Below are positions 36,388 through 45,466 of a DNA stretch of 64,000 nt, piece by piece (the stretch's first letter is position 1; each line of letters begins with the position of its first letter). The notes under the pieces were generated by a model that was not told where the DNA came from, searched no databases, and saw nothing but the letters and a program-made list of their open reading frames with translations. The DNA is taken from the NCBI RefSeq assembly GCF_003096835.1, contig NZ_QENZ01000003.1, positions 186,001 through 250,000 of the forward strand, written 5' to 3'. This DNA is from Balneicella halophila. Its GTDB lineage: Bacteria; Bacteroidota; Bacteroidia; Bacteroidales; Balneicellaceae. The position numbers and the translations under genes were made by a program.

Positions 36388-38316
36388 ATGGGAAAAATTA
36401 TTGGAATAGACTTAGGAACAACCAACTCTTGCGTTTCCGTAATGGAAGGTAATGAGCCGGTAGTAATTCCTAATAGCGAAGGAAAAAGAACAACTCCATC
36501 TATCGTAGCATTCGTTAAGGATGGCGAACGAAAAGTAGGTGATCCTGCTAAACGTCAAGCGATTACCAACCCTGAAAAAACGATTAGTTCTATTAAACGT
36601 TTCATGGGTGAAACTTACGACCAAGTAAGTAAGGAAGTGGAAAGAATGGCGTATAAAGTGGTCAAAGGTGATAACAATACGCCACGTGTGGTTATTGATG
36701 ACAGAAAATATTCTCCTCAAGAAATCTCTGCAATGATTCTTCAGAAAATGAAGAAAACGGCAGAAGACTACTTAGGACAAGAAGTAACGGAAGCAGTTAT
36801 TACTGTGCCTGCTTACTTTAGTGATTCTCAACGTCAAGCGACTAAGGAAGCCGGACAAATCGCCGGATTGGAAGTTAAACGTATTATCAACGAGCCAACT
36901 GCTGCTTCTCTTGCCTATGGATTAGATAAGAAGAGTGATGATATGAAAATTGCAGTCTTCGACCTTGGTGGTGGTACTTTCGACATCTCTATCCTTGAGT
37001 TGGGAGATGGTGTGTTTGAAGTAAAATCAACGAATGGTGATACACACCTTGGTGGTGACGATTTCGACCAAGTAATCATTGACTGGTTAGCTGAAGAGTT
37101 TAAAGCTGATGAGAATATTGATTTGCGTAAAGACCCAATGGCTTTACAACGTCTAAAAGAAGCTGCTGAGAAAGCTAAAATTGAATTATCAAGCAGTTCA
37201 AGCACAGAAATCAACTTACCATACATTATGCCAGTTGATGGTGTACCAAAACACTTAGTACGTACATTGTCAAGAGCTAAATTTGAGCAATTAGCAAGCT
37301 CACTTATCGAGGCGGTAATACCTCCTTGTAAAGCAGCTCTTAAAGATGCAGGATTGTCTAATTCTGACATTGACGAAGTAATTCTTGTAGGTGGATCAAC
37401 ACGTATCCCTGCTATACAAGAAAAAGTAGAGAAATTCTTTGGAAAGACTCCATCAAAAGGAGTAAACCCTGATGAAGTAGTAGCTTTAGGAGCAGCAATT
37501 CAAGGTGGTGTGTTAACAGGAGAAGTAAAAGATGTGTTGTTACTTGACGTAACTCCTCTATCTCTTGGTATTGAAACTATGGGAGGTGTAATGACGAAGC
37601 TCATTGAAGCAAACACTACAATACCAACCAAAAAGTCAGAGACATTTACTACTGCTGCAGACAACCAACCATCTGTTGAGATTCACGTATTGCAAGGTGA
37701 ACGTCCAATGGCAAATGGCAATAAAACGATTGGTCGCTTCCACTTAGACGGTATTCCACCAGCACGTAGAGGTACTCCACAGATTGAAGTTACTTTCGAT
37801 ATTGATGCTAACGGTATCCTTAACGTTTCAGCCAAAGATAAAGGAACTGGTAAAGAGCAGAGTATCCGTATCGAGGCATCTTCAGGATTATCTGATGATG
37901 AAATCAACAGAATGAAGGACGAAGCTAAAGCTAACGAAGCTGCCGATAAAGAAGCTAAAGAAAAGGTGGATACTATCAACCAAGCAGACAGTTTAATTTT
38001 CCAAACAGAGAAACAACTCGAAGAGCTTGGAGATAAAATACCTGCTGATAAGAAAAAGCCTATCGAGGATGCATTAGCAAAATTGAAAGAAGCACACAAG
38101 TCACAAGATGTACCTGCTATCAAAACAGCGATGGATGAATTGAACAAAGAATTCCAAGCAGTTTCACAAGACATCTATAATGCACAGGCTCAAGCACAAG
38201 GACAGCCTGGCGAAGCTGGACCACAGCCTGGAGGAAATCCACAAGCTAATGAAGGAAATGCTTCACAAGGTGGTGACGATGATGTAACTGATGTTGACTT
38301 CGAGGAAGTGAAATAA
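36388..38316 (+). CDS. dnaK: Molecular chaperone DnaK (Hsp70)
   Basis: A 642-residue Hsp70. The ATPase domain (residues 1-385) begins [14 protein letters not shown] and contains [15 protein letters not shown] and [13 protein letters not shown]. The interdomain linker is [15 protein letters not shown], and the peptide-binding domain follows with a C-terminal acidic tail [10 protein letters not shown]. All motifs are intact. It folds nascent and stressed proteins with DnaJ and GrpE, which are not in this window. Strong terminator downstream. It marks the left edge of the peptide-export cassette. Confidence 0.98.
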   Translation: MGKIIGIDLGTTNSCVSVMEGNEPVVIPNSEGKRTTPSIVAFVKDGERKVGDPAKRQAITNPEKTISSIKRFMGETYDQVSKEVERMAYKVVKGDNNTPRVVIDDRKYSPQEISAMILQKMKKTAEDYLGQEVTEAVITVPAYFSDSQRQATKEAGQIAGLEVKRIINEPTAASLAYGLDKKSDDMKIAVFDLGGGTFDISILELGDGVFEVKSTNGDTHLGGDDFDQVIIDWLAEEFKADENIDLRKDPMALQRLKEAAEKAKIELSSSSSTEINLPYIMPVDGVPKHLVRTLSRAKFEQLASSLIEAVIPPCKAALKDAGLSNSDIDEVILVGGSTRIPAIQEKVEKFFGKTPSKGVNPDEVVALGAAIQGGVLTGEVKDVLLLDVTPLSLGIETMGGVMTKLIEANTTIPTKKSETFTTAADNQPSVEIHVLQGERPMANGNKTIGRFHLDGIPPARRGTPQIEVTFDIDANGILNVSAKDKGTGKEQSIRIEASSGLSDDEINRMKDEAKANEAADKEAKEKVDTINQADSLIFQTEKQLEELGDKIPADKKKPIEDALAKLKEAHKSQDVPAIKTAMDELNKEFQAVSQDIYNAQAQAQGQPGEAGPQPGGNPQANEGNASQGGDDDVTDVDFEEVK

Positions 38317-38634
38317 TCACTGTTAAAAAATTAAAATACAATCAAACCCCGATATCTCAAAGTTATTGGGGTTTTACTTTATGATTATATACACCTTTAC
38401 TACAACTCAAAAAGTTGAAATAAGTAATACGAAGCTCCTAGAAAATTGCATCAGAATGGTTACTAAGTCGAAGATGTATTAGTTTCGAAAGCTATAAGAC
38501 TGCTTAATATTTATTTTTATTTAATTGATTATGTGTTGATAAAAAAACTTCTCCAAATAAAATATGATAACTCACCAAATTAATAGACAGAAAGAGAGGA
38601 TATAAATGCTCTGTCTAAAAAATTGTGTGAGTTA
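38317..38634. other. Gap of 318 bases between dnaK and the peptide-export cassette
   Basis: It holds the dnaK terminator at 38344-38379 and, at its right end, most of the nested inverted repeat at 38565-38637, whose right arm runs into the adaptor stop codon. I see no coding signal in 38380-38564. Confidence 0.6.
38344..38379 (+). terminator. Terminator of dnaK
   Basis: AAACCCCGAT (38344-38353) pairs with ATTGGGGTTT-type arm (38365-38374), followed by a T-run. Confidence 0.85.
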
Positions 38635-38637
38635 TCA
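38565..38637. repeat. Nested inverted repeat at the end of the peptide-export cassette
   Basis: TGATAACTCAC (38565-38575) is an exact inverted repeat of GTGAGTTATCA (38627-38637), and inside it AGACAG (38585-38590) pairs with CTGTCT (38611-38616). The right arm contains the TGA stop of the HlyD-type gene. It could be a terminator, a mobile-element remnant or an integration boundary. Confidence 0.6.
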
Positions 38638-39315
38638 CATTAATAATTTTGAGAAGTATCTTAACACACTTTTTTCTTGCAATATAACTTTTCCTTTAAG
38701 CGAAGTAGCTATTATGGAGTGATAACTTATTTCAACTCGTACGTTGAATAAATTTGACCTTGTTGGTATAAGATAGATTTGGGAAATCTGTCCGTTAATT
38801 TGTTGTCCGAAATCGTCTAAAAGTTCAACCTTTTGCCCTTTATTTAGCATTGCTTTTTGTGAGGCATTCACTTCACATTCTCCATAAATGCTTGTTGCTA
38901 CTTGAGGAACGACCAAACAAAGTAAATCTCCTTTTTTCACCTTATCATTATTCTGTACATTCCAAATAAGTTTTCCCTCTGTAGGTGCTTTTATTGGTAA
39001 AAGTGTATCATTTTGTAATAATTTACCCACCACTTGTTCTGCTTTGACCATTTTAGGGAAACTGTCAATCAGCAAAATGCCGTTGGTAGAGGCGTGTATC
39101 TTTTCTATTGCAGGAACTCTTTGAATTGTTACCTCTATGGGTAAGGTCTTTTTGTAAGGAATAAATGCAGAAACACCTACCAAAATAAGTAATGCCAAAC
39201 CAATAATTAAAATCCCTTGACGAATGAGTAAAGAAGGAATTTGTCCCACGATATTACGCACTTTCTCACTACGTAACTCTATGCTTTTTTCTGTATGTTG
39301 CGTCTTATTATCCAT
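38635..39315 (-). CDS. HlyD-type periplasmic adaptor protein
   Basis: A 226-residue membrane-fusion protein with one N-terminal membrane segment (about residues 33-52, GILIIGLALLILVGVSAFIP) and a biotinyl/lipoyl-like hairpin. Visible are the LPIKAPTEGKLIWNV half with VKKGDLLCLV, a beta-barrel part, and a short C-terminus. It is short for the family and lacks the long coiled-coil hairpin, as is usual for Bacteroidota adaptors that work with C39-peptidase ABC exporters. The gene follows the exporter by 4 bases, so it is its likely partner. Confidence 0.85.
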   Translation of the reverse strand: MDNKTQHTEKSIELRSEKVRNIVGQIPSLLIRQGILIIGLALLILVGVSAFIPYKKTLPIEVTIQRVPAIEKIHASTNGILLIDSFPKMVKAEQVVGKLLQNDTLLPIKAPTEGKLIWNVQNNDKVKKGDLLCLVVPQVATSIYGECEVNASQKAMLNKGQKVELLDDFGQQINGQISQIYLIPTRSNLFNVRVEISYHSIIATSLKGKVILQEKSVLRYFSKLLM

Positions 39316-39319
39316 TTTG

Positions 39320-40129
39320 TTAATTTCCTAATTCCAACTGATTCTTTACTAATTCGTAATATTTTCCTCGCTTGACAGTTAATTCTTCGTGGTTGCCTAC
39401 TTCTGCAATTTTGCCTTTATCCAACACTACGATTTGGTCGGCACTTTTTACTGTACTCAATCGATGTGCTACAACAATTACAGTTTTATCCTTATAAAAC
39501 TGTTCCAAATTTTCAACGATTGCTTTTTCATTATTGGCATCAAGAGCGTTGGTTGCTTCATCTAAAAAGACAAATTGTGGATTTTTATAAGCGACCCGTG
39601 CAATTAAAATCCGTTGGCGTTGTCCTTGACTTACCCCCTGTCCGTCTTGTCCTATTTTGGTATTATAGCCTAAGGGCAAGTTCTCAATATAGTCGGCAAT
39701 ATTGGCAACTTGTGCTGCATATCTGATTTTTTCTAAATCCAGAGTGTCATCGGAAATGGCAATATTATTGGCAATAGTATCAGAAAATAAATAGCCTTCC
39801 TGCATTACTGCACCGCAAACAGTTCGCCACCAAGTCAAATTAAATTCTTCCAAATTTTGTTTACCTATTAAGATATTCCCTTCATTGGGCGAATAATAGC
39901 CCAGAAGCAATTTTACAAGCGTTGTTTTTCCGCTACCACTTGCACCAACGATAGCAGTAGTTTTACCTTGTGGTATTTGTAAATTGATGTTATCCAAAAC
40001 ATATTCGGGGTGAGTTCCATCGTATTTAAAGCACAAGTCTTTAATATTGATTGTTTTTTCATCTTTTTGTAACTCTGTAAGCGTTCTATTTTCGTTTTCC
40101 TCATTCTTCTGAGTATGTATTTCATTCAT
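39320..40129 (-). pseudogene. ABC exporter, nucleotide-binding part (C-terminal part of a gene split by a stop codon)
   Basis: A 269-residue ORF with Walker A GASGSGKT (62-69), the signature GVSQGQRQRILIARV and Walker B FVFLDEATNALD. It is the C-terminal ATPase domain of the exporter whose transmembrane part is at 40163-41524. Both are in the same frame, and the 33 bases between them translate as a continuous helix (QWQDVSISLDR), broken only by TAA at 40163-40165. Read through, the gene would be about 734 residues, the normal size of a peptidase-containing exporter. Reinitiation at 40129 could still yield a separate ATPase chain. Confidence 0.85.
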
Positions 40130-40162
40130 ACGGTCAAGGCTGATGCTTACATCTTGCCATTG

Positions 40163-41524
40163 TTAGATAAACGACATTATTTGCTCTATGGGACTATTTA
40201 ATTGTCCGATAATGTACTGAATTGCCAGCATCATACCAAGCGTTAGGTTCCCATTAATTACAGCCGTGGCAGCCACTACGGTTATTAGAATGTTTTTGAG
40301 TTCATTAATGAGAATACTGCCTGCCTCTTGTGTTTGTTGTAAGGAGAGCGATTCCATATTCACATCGAAAAGGTCAGCCTGTACATCTTCCCATTCCCAA
40401 CGTTTACGTTGTTCACAACCTTGCAGTTTTATTTCCTGCATTCCGGTAATCATTTGATAAACCACGTTACGATTTATCCCTTGTTGCTCGAATAATTTAT
40501 AATCTAGCAAACGGCGTTTTTTCAAGAAAAACAGTATCCAAATTCCATACAGAACACTACCTATAAGGAAGATGCAGAAAATAAGTAAGTTGTAATAGAA
40601 CAATACCACACCAAAGACGATAAAAGTAAAAATGGAAAACAGCAAATTAAGGGTTTGTGCAGTAAGGAAGCGTTCTATTCTTCGGTGGTCTTCTATACGT
40701 TGAATAAGGTCGCCTGTCAATTTGGTATCAAAAAACTTCATCGGTAGTTTCATCAATTTAATAAAAAAGTCAGAAATCAATGAAATATTGATACGAGTGC
40801 TGATATGCAATAGTATCTTTCGGCGAATAAAGTCAATAGCAGTCCTGCTGAAAAGTAGCATCAATTGTGCGATTAATATCAACCAAATGAAACCGATGTC
40901 TTTTCCACTAATTCCGGTATCTACAATGGCTTGGGTAAGGAATGGGAAAATGAGTTGCAAAATACTGCCTATAAAAAGCCCCAAAATAAGCTGGGTAAAG
41001 TAACGTTTGTAACGCACAAGGTATTTCCATAGGAATTGTAAGCGTTTTTTTCCGTGTAACTCGTCGCCCTCTTGCTCATAAAATAGATGCGTAGGCTCTA
41101 AAAGCAGTGCTACTCCTTTTTCTTCTCCATTAGTTTGTGTGCTTATCCAATGTGAGCAAAATTCTTCTTTATTGTAGGTAATAAGTCCTTTGCCTGGGTC
41201 AGCAACATAAACGTTGTATTCTTTTCGAGTTTTCTTTACCTCATAAACGACTACAAAATGGTCTTGATTCCAATGAACAATGCAAGGTAAAGGTGCTTTT
41301 TCTACCAGCTTTTCAAAAGTAAGTCGTCCACCCACAGTACGAAAACCTATTTTTTCGGATGCTCGACTAATGCCCAGCAAGGAAACTCCATCACGCCCAA
41401 TAAAGGACTGTTGTCTTAATCCATCTAATGTATAATTTTTCCCATAGTGTTTGGCTATCATACATAGACAGGCAGGACCACAGTCCATTGCATCGGGTTG
41501 TTTTATGAGGGGAAAAGGTTTCAT
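40163..41524 (-). pseudogene. C39-peptidase ABC exporter, peptidase and membrane part (split by a stop codon)
   Basis: A 453-residue ORF with an N-terminal C39 peptidase domain: catalytic C15 in AMDCGPACLCM, H89 in WNQDHFVVVYEV and D109 in VADPGKG. Six transmembrane helices follow (about 165-440). The peptidase cleaves leader peptides after a Gly-Gly pair while the transporter exports the core. The ORF stops at TAA 40163 just where the intracellular helix before the ATPase should continue; the next codon gives QWQD, so the ancestral codon was probably CAA (Gln). Both halves might function as two chains. Confidence 0.88.
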
Positions 41525-41529
41525 AGTAA

Positions 41530-43869
41530 TTAAAATGTAGCTGCATCAGTGTCTTTATTTTCTAACTTTCGTTTCACATTGTATGATTTTCCTTTATGGA
41601 AATTCCAACTAAAGCCGAAAACAAACATTGTTTTGTTATCCCAAATTTTTGAGTCTGAAGTGTAAGCAACCAAACTTTTGTCCAAAGTTTCTGAGTGGTA
41701 TTTTGATGGCTGTCCTGCCCAATAAAGTCCCGAAGAAAAACTAAAGTTCTTGTAACGATAACGAGCCATAAAAAGGGAATGATTTTCATCATCATTTAAG
41801 TATGCTCCATTCAGTTCATCAGAAACAAAGGAATGACTGTAAGAAACAGATAAGTCTTTCCATTTGAATATTCCTTCCAAATATAATGGAGTGTACCAAT
41901 GTGAAATTTTGCCTACTAAATCACTATTGACAGACTGTTTTAATGCTTGGTAACTTCCTTTTACTGTAAAAACATTTGAGCCAAATGGCATAATGGCTCC
42001 ACTAATATACGCACCATAATAGTTGGCACTATTTGCATTTTCTTTAGTCAAAGTGATATAAGAATCATTCCTTTCATAACTAAAATACTGATTAATGGGA
42101 TTCTCTGTGTGTACATAAAGCACAGCTGTGCCTATATCAAAATATTTCCCATCAAAGGAATGCACCAATGCAATACTTGAGTTAATTTCTTTTTCTAACA
42201 TAGGATTTCCTTTGCTTACAATATCAGGAGTTAGAAGTTGTGCATTTTTACTTAAATCTGCAACAGAAGGCAAGTCTGTATCTCGTTCAGCAATCAAACG
42301 AAAAGTGTGGTTATTATTTAATGTATAACCTAACATTAATTGAGGTGTAAATACGAATTTATCGTATTCATTAGAAAAACTATTATTATGAATTAGTGTT
42401 CCTCCAAGACTCAAGCGATAAAGTAAATTATTCTTTTTACCTGTAAACTCACTATATAAGTATTGTTCGCTGTAACGAGAGTCATAATTATAATTTCCAA
42501 AAACATTAGAAATATCAGATTTTAACCAACTCGAAGTAATTTTATATCCTGCATTAAATTGACCAATTTCTGTATTTTTCGCATAGACAACTTCCCCAAT
42601 TAAAGATTTTTTACGATTATTTAAGCGCATAATATCCGTTAAACTTTCATTCATATTAGGAAGTTCAAACTCTCGGTTTTCGTTATCTACTTCCGTACGA
42701 AACATCGTTCCTACCACGTTCAGCGAAATATCGGAAGTTTCCGTTAGTTTTCGCCAGTAATAAATATCAACAACAGGGGTAATGATTTTTGTGTCATTAT
42801 TAAACTTTCCCGTATAATTTTGTTGAGTTGTTCCAAAATGATTGAAGATGTTTTTTGTACCATTCGAGAAAGAAGTCTTAAAGTTAGGACTTATTCCAAT
42901 TTGAAAAACGTATTTATCTTGTACTTGGTTGGTAAATTTTAATCCAATTTTATGATTCGTATAGCCAAAAGCATCTTTCTCAAGATAGTTACTTTCCCTA
43001 TCTTCATTATTTAGCGTGTATTTATACGTTTGTGTTTTCTCTCTATCATCATAATCCCGATAATTTACAGCATACTCCATCGTGAATTGATTATGTCCTT
43101 TGTTATATTTGAAATAGATATTATCATTTCCGAACCCTGTGGTAAATGCGTGAGAGACATCTATGCCACCACCATAACCATCATCAAGTGTTTTGGTTAT
43201 AATATTTATTACACTACCACTTTTTGCATATCGTGCCGGAGGAATATCATAATATTCTACTTTTAGCACTTTATCAGGAGGTAAGAGTTTTAATTCATTG
43301 TCCGTAGCACGTACTCCATTTATCAAAACTTGCATAGACCCGCCACGAATATCTTTCAATTTCCCTGATTGTCCATCAATGGTAAGTTGTGGCATTGTAA
43401 CCATTAAGTCTTTGGAATAACGTGCTGATTTTATTTCCTCTTGGGTAAATGTACGTACTGTTTTATCTACATATTGAGCAGTGCGAGAGCCTTCCACTAC
43501 TACTTCCGAAAGCATCTGTGCATCTTCTTCTAATTGAAAATTTCGCTTTAATGTATTTCCTACTGATGGTAATGAAATACGCGTTTCTTTCTTAATTGTT
43601 TTGTATCCAATACAAGACACTTCCAATAGATAGCGTCCCATTTTAAGATTTTCGAAGAGATAGTTTCCCTCAAAATCAGTAACTTCTCCTGTTACTACTT
43701 TTGTAGTATCCGCAAGGTCATACAAGGTAATATTAGCAAAAGGAACAGGAACTATTTTTTCATTTTCCTTCGTTGTTATTGTACCTTGTACTTTTACTTG
43801 TGCAAATATATTTGTAAGCAAAAAACAACAACATATTATCAATCCTATTTTTTGAATTAAATTCTTCAT
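41530..43869 (-). CDS. Outer-membrane beta-barrel receptor with carboxypeptidase-regulatory domain
   Basis: A 779-residue outer-membrane protein: signal peptide ending FAQ (about residue 24), CarboxypepD_reg-like domain (about 27-115, NITLYDLADTTKVVTGEV), plug-like region (about 120-230, with GSMQVLINGVRAT and LKVEYYDIPPARYAK), then a barrel of the OMP_b-brl type. It resembles TonB-dependent receptors. Position between the exporter (5 bases) and the plug-only gene (13 bases) suggests the outer-membrane step of peptide export, or uptake of a self-made peptide; this is inference. The C-terminal tail after the barrel is hydrophilic. Confidence 0.82.
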   Translation of the reverse strand: MKNLIQKIGLIICCCFLLTNIFAQVKVQGTITTKENEKIVPVPFANITLYDLADTTKVVTGEVTDFEGNYLFENLKMGRYLLEVSCIGYKTIKKETRISLPSVGNTLKRNFQLEEDAQMLSEVVVEGSRTAQYVDKTVRTFTQEEIKSARYSKDLMVTMPQLTIDGQSGKLKDIRGGSMQVLINGVRATDNELKLLPPDKVLKVEYYDIPPARYAKSGSVINIITKTLDDGYGGGIDVSHAFTTGFGNDNIYFKYNKGHNQFTMEYAVNYRDYDDREKTQTYKYTLNNEDRESNYLEKDAFGYTNHKIGLKFTNQVQDKYVFQIGISPNFKTSFSNGTKNIFNHFGTTQQNYTGKFNNDTKIITPVVDIYYWRKLTETSDISLNVVGTMFRTEVDNENREFELPNMNESLTDIMRLNNRKKSLIGEVVYAKNTEIGQFNAGYKITSSWLKSDISNVFGNYNYDSRYSEQYLYSEFTGKKNNLLYRLSLGGTLIHNNSFSNEYDKFVFTPQLMLGYTLNNNHTFRLIAERDTDLPSVADLSKNAQLLTPDIVSKGNPMLEKEINSSIALVHSFDGKYFDIGTAVLYVHTENPINQYFSYERNDSYITLTKENANSANYYGAYISGAIMPFGSNVFTVKGSYQALKQSVNSDLVGKISHWYTPLYLEGIFKWKDLSVSYSHSFVSDELNGAYLNDDENHSLFMARYRYKNFSFSSGLYWAGQPSKYHSETLDKSLVAYTSDSKIWDNKTMFVFGFSWNFHKGKSYNVKRKLENKDTDAATF

Positions 43870-43882
43870 ACAGTACCATTTT

Positions 43883-44611
43883 TTATTTATCCTGTTCTAT
43901 TTTCTTTATTGGAACTAATCGCCAACTTGGTTTTTCTGACCTATCACCTACTTTTAACATTATATTTAAAACTCCATCATATATAGGATTCTCTGTTTCT
44001 GAAACGTTAAAATATTCCATGTATTCTACTAAGTCTTTTGCTCGAAAATTTTTAATCTTTTCATAGGTCTGCATATCAGCTTCTCCTCCATTAAGCCACA
44101 ACTTCACAGAGCCACCATTCAAAGTGGTAAATTCGCCATCTTCTTCCTCAATCATTGGTAGTTGAAGTATCATTTGTTCTAAAAGAGTTTTTTTATTAAA
44201 ATCATAAGGCTTAAATTTTTGAGAAGAAACAGTTTGTTCGTTATAATTCTCTGGAACTTCCAATTTTGCATCTATATTGATATTGTATTTTTTTATGCGA
44301 CCATTATTTCGTGGTACTTTAAACCATTGCTCTTTAACATTTGGTGCATATACTTTTAAGATATACTCTTGCTCCACGTCAATATTTCTAATGATATATC
44401 GTCCTTTAGCTTCCGATAATCTTACGGCTAAAACATTCTCTGGATTTTCCACTTCACACAATTTCACTACTGCAAAAGGTACCATATGTTGCACTCCATT
44501 AGCATCTTCATAATAAGAATGCCCCATGTAATACAACTCGTCATTTTGTTGTGCATTCCCTATTATAATTACTGATATTAAAACTATTATTGTTAAAAGT
44601 GTTCTTTTCAT
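43883..44611 (-). CDS. Secreted plug-domain protein without a barrel
   Basis: A 242-residue protein with a signal peptide (about 1-20, ending NAQ). It has a carboxypeptidase-regulatory-like domain (about 35-115, YIIRNIDVEQEYILKVYAPN) and a region that resembles a TonB plug (LLEQMILQLPMIEEEDGEF, GGSVKLWLNGG, LVEYMEYFNVS) but then ends, with no barrel. It is located directly before the 779-residue receptor gene. Either it is a partner of that receptor, a stand-alone plug, or the remnant of a receptor gene duplicated and shortened. No catalytic motif is visible. Confidence 0.7.
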   Translation of the reverse strand: MKRTLLTIIVLISVIIIGNAQQNDELYYMGHSYYEDANGVQHMVPFAVVKLCEVENPENVLAVRLSEAKGRYIIRNIDVEQEYILKVYAPNVKEQWFKVPRNNGRIKKYNINIDAKLEVPENYNEQTVSSQKFKPYDFNKKTLLEQMILQLPMIEEEDGEFTTLNGGSVKLWLNGGEADMQTYEKIKNFRAKDLVEYMEYFNVSETENPIYDGVLNIMLKVGDRSEKPSWRLVPIKKIEQDK

Positions 44612-44626
44612 AACTTATTTATTTAT

Positions 44627-44824
44627 TTATAATTTTGATATTCTAGACAATACCATTTGATTATTAAAGTTCTGTATAATATAATCTGACACTGAAAAAT
44701 TTGAATCTAATGCACACCCTAGAGAATCTCCATTTTCAATCTTAGCTTGAGAGCAGAATCCTTTACAGGCTGGCAATAATTTGCATTCTCTGCTTTTCGA
44801 GTTTCCTTCTTCTTTGTTTCCATT
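44627..44824 (-). pseudogene. Remnant of a radical-SAM/SPASM maturase C-terminus
   Basis: A 65-residue open frame with no start codon, closed upstream by a TAA. It carries CKLLPACKGFCSQ, a C-x5-C-x3-C pattern, and a fourth cysteine after 12 residues. This is how the C-terminal SPASM cluster domain of peptide-modifying radical-SAM enzymes looks, although the first cysteine of the usual CxxC is Ser. An ATG in another frame (44823, METKKK) could be joined only by a one-base insertion. It sits where the maturase of a peptide system would be. The rest of the enzyme is absent. Confidence 0.55.
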
Positions 44825-44861
44825 TTATTTATATTTTAGGTTTTACAATTAAGTCATCGTT

Positions 44862-44927
44862 TTAGGAGATTAACTTTTTATCGCTCCATTGTTTGCAAAC
44901 ATTTATTGAAAAACTTTTCTTTTGCAT
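44862..44927 (-). pseudogene. Second, shortened leader-like peptide ORF
   Basis: An ORF of 21 residues, MQKKSFSINVCKQWSDKKL plus two. Its KQWSD matches KQWSD in the leader of the peptide gene at 44967-45123, and the DNA agrees over CAATGGAGYGAT. It then ends in TAA before any GG site. It is best read as the 5' remnant of a duplicated precursor gene, though expression of a short peptide is possible. Confidence 0.5.
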
Positions 44928-44966
44928 TGTACACCTACAAAATACTAAGTTGGTCAATCCTTTGAT

Positions 44967-45123
44967 TTAACTCTTCCTTATTCTATATTTTTTCCCATTT
45001 ATGTAAATGGTGATGTATTCTCCTTCTCCCTCATTTGAATATCCGCCTTTCACTGCATTCATTTCATTTACAGTTAACACTTCTACTAACCCATCACTCC
45101 ATTGCTTTTTTTTTTGCTTTCAT
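44967..45123 (-). pseudogene. Double-glycine leader peptide precursor, out of frame by an A10 tract
   Basis: Starting at the ATG at 45123, the frame runs MKAKKK through a run of ten A and hits TGA after nine codons. If one A is skipped, the frame continues as QWSDGLVEVLTVNEMNAVKGG, a leader ending in GG, then a 24-residue core with sequence YSNEGEGEY at its start and two beta-like strands around NGKK. The corrected product is 51 residues. It lies in the same operon orientation as the C39 exporter, which cuts after GG. Options are a frameshift mutation, phase variation, transcriptional slippage, or a sequencing error in the homopolymer. Confidence 0.75.
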
Positions 45124-45195
45124 TGTTTCTTTTTTTTGATTAAACTTAGTTATTAAACTGGGTTGAAGTTAAAAAGTATCTCTGAAAAAACTCTA

Positions 45196-45380
45196 ATAAG
45201 AAAATGAGGATTTGCTTTGCTTTTTTCAGATTGTCATTAGGAAAGTATGAGGATTTTGTTAGAAAACTTTTATGAATATCCTTTTATATAGCTGACGATG
45301 CTAAGTGTTTCTATGAGCCGGCTGAATTACCTTTAGTGGCATGGCAAATAAGCGTAATTTATTAGAAACAATGAGATTTT
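45196..45380. repeat. Three imperfect direct repeats, candidate response-regulator sites
   Basis: Copies at 45196-45214 (ATAAGAAAATGAGGATTTG), 45236-45257 (ATTAGGAAAGTATGAGGATTTT) and 45361-45380 (ATTAGAAACAATGAGATTTT) share AGAAA plus ATGAGRTTT. The last two are each followed by another TTAGAAA. Direct repeats of this kind are typical targets of OmpR-family regulators; binding is inferred. Confidence 0.45.
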
Positions 45381-45458
45381 TTATTAGAAAGATTTTTTGC
45401 AAACAATTAAATTTAAACGCTCTCTAAATAAAATCAGAGAAAAAAGTTCGTTTTTGAC

Positions 45459-45466
45459 TACTTTTG
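45459..45466 (+). promoter_or_regulatory. -7 promoter element of the histidine kinase gene
   Basis: TACTTTTG matches TAnnTTTG, 16 bases before the ATG at 45482, giving a very short leader. Confidence 0.55.

Noticed and set aside
36412-38174. Long antisense ORFs within dnaK
   Set aside because: They are shadows caused by dnaK codon use; no family features and opposite to a conserved gene.
39913-40125. Minus-strand ORF overlapping the ABC ATPase in another frame
   Set aside because: It is a frame shadow of the ATPase domain.
44613-44632. TTTA tetranucleotide repeat upstream of the plug-only gene
   Set aside because: Short and common in AT-rich DNA; no sign of phase-variable function.
44720-44823. 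METKKK short ORF as an authentic gene
   Set aside because: Its own frame gives no recognisable product; only the other frame has the cysteine motif.
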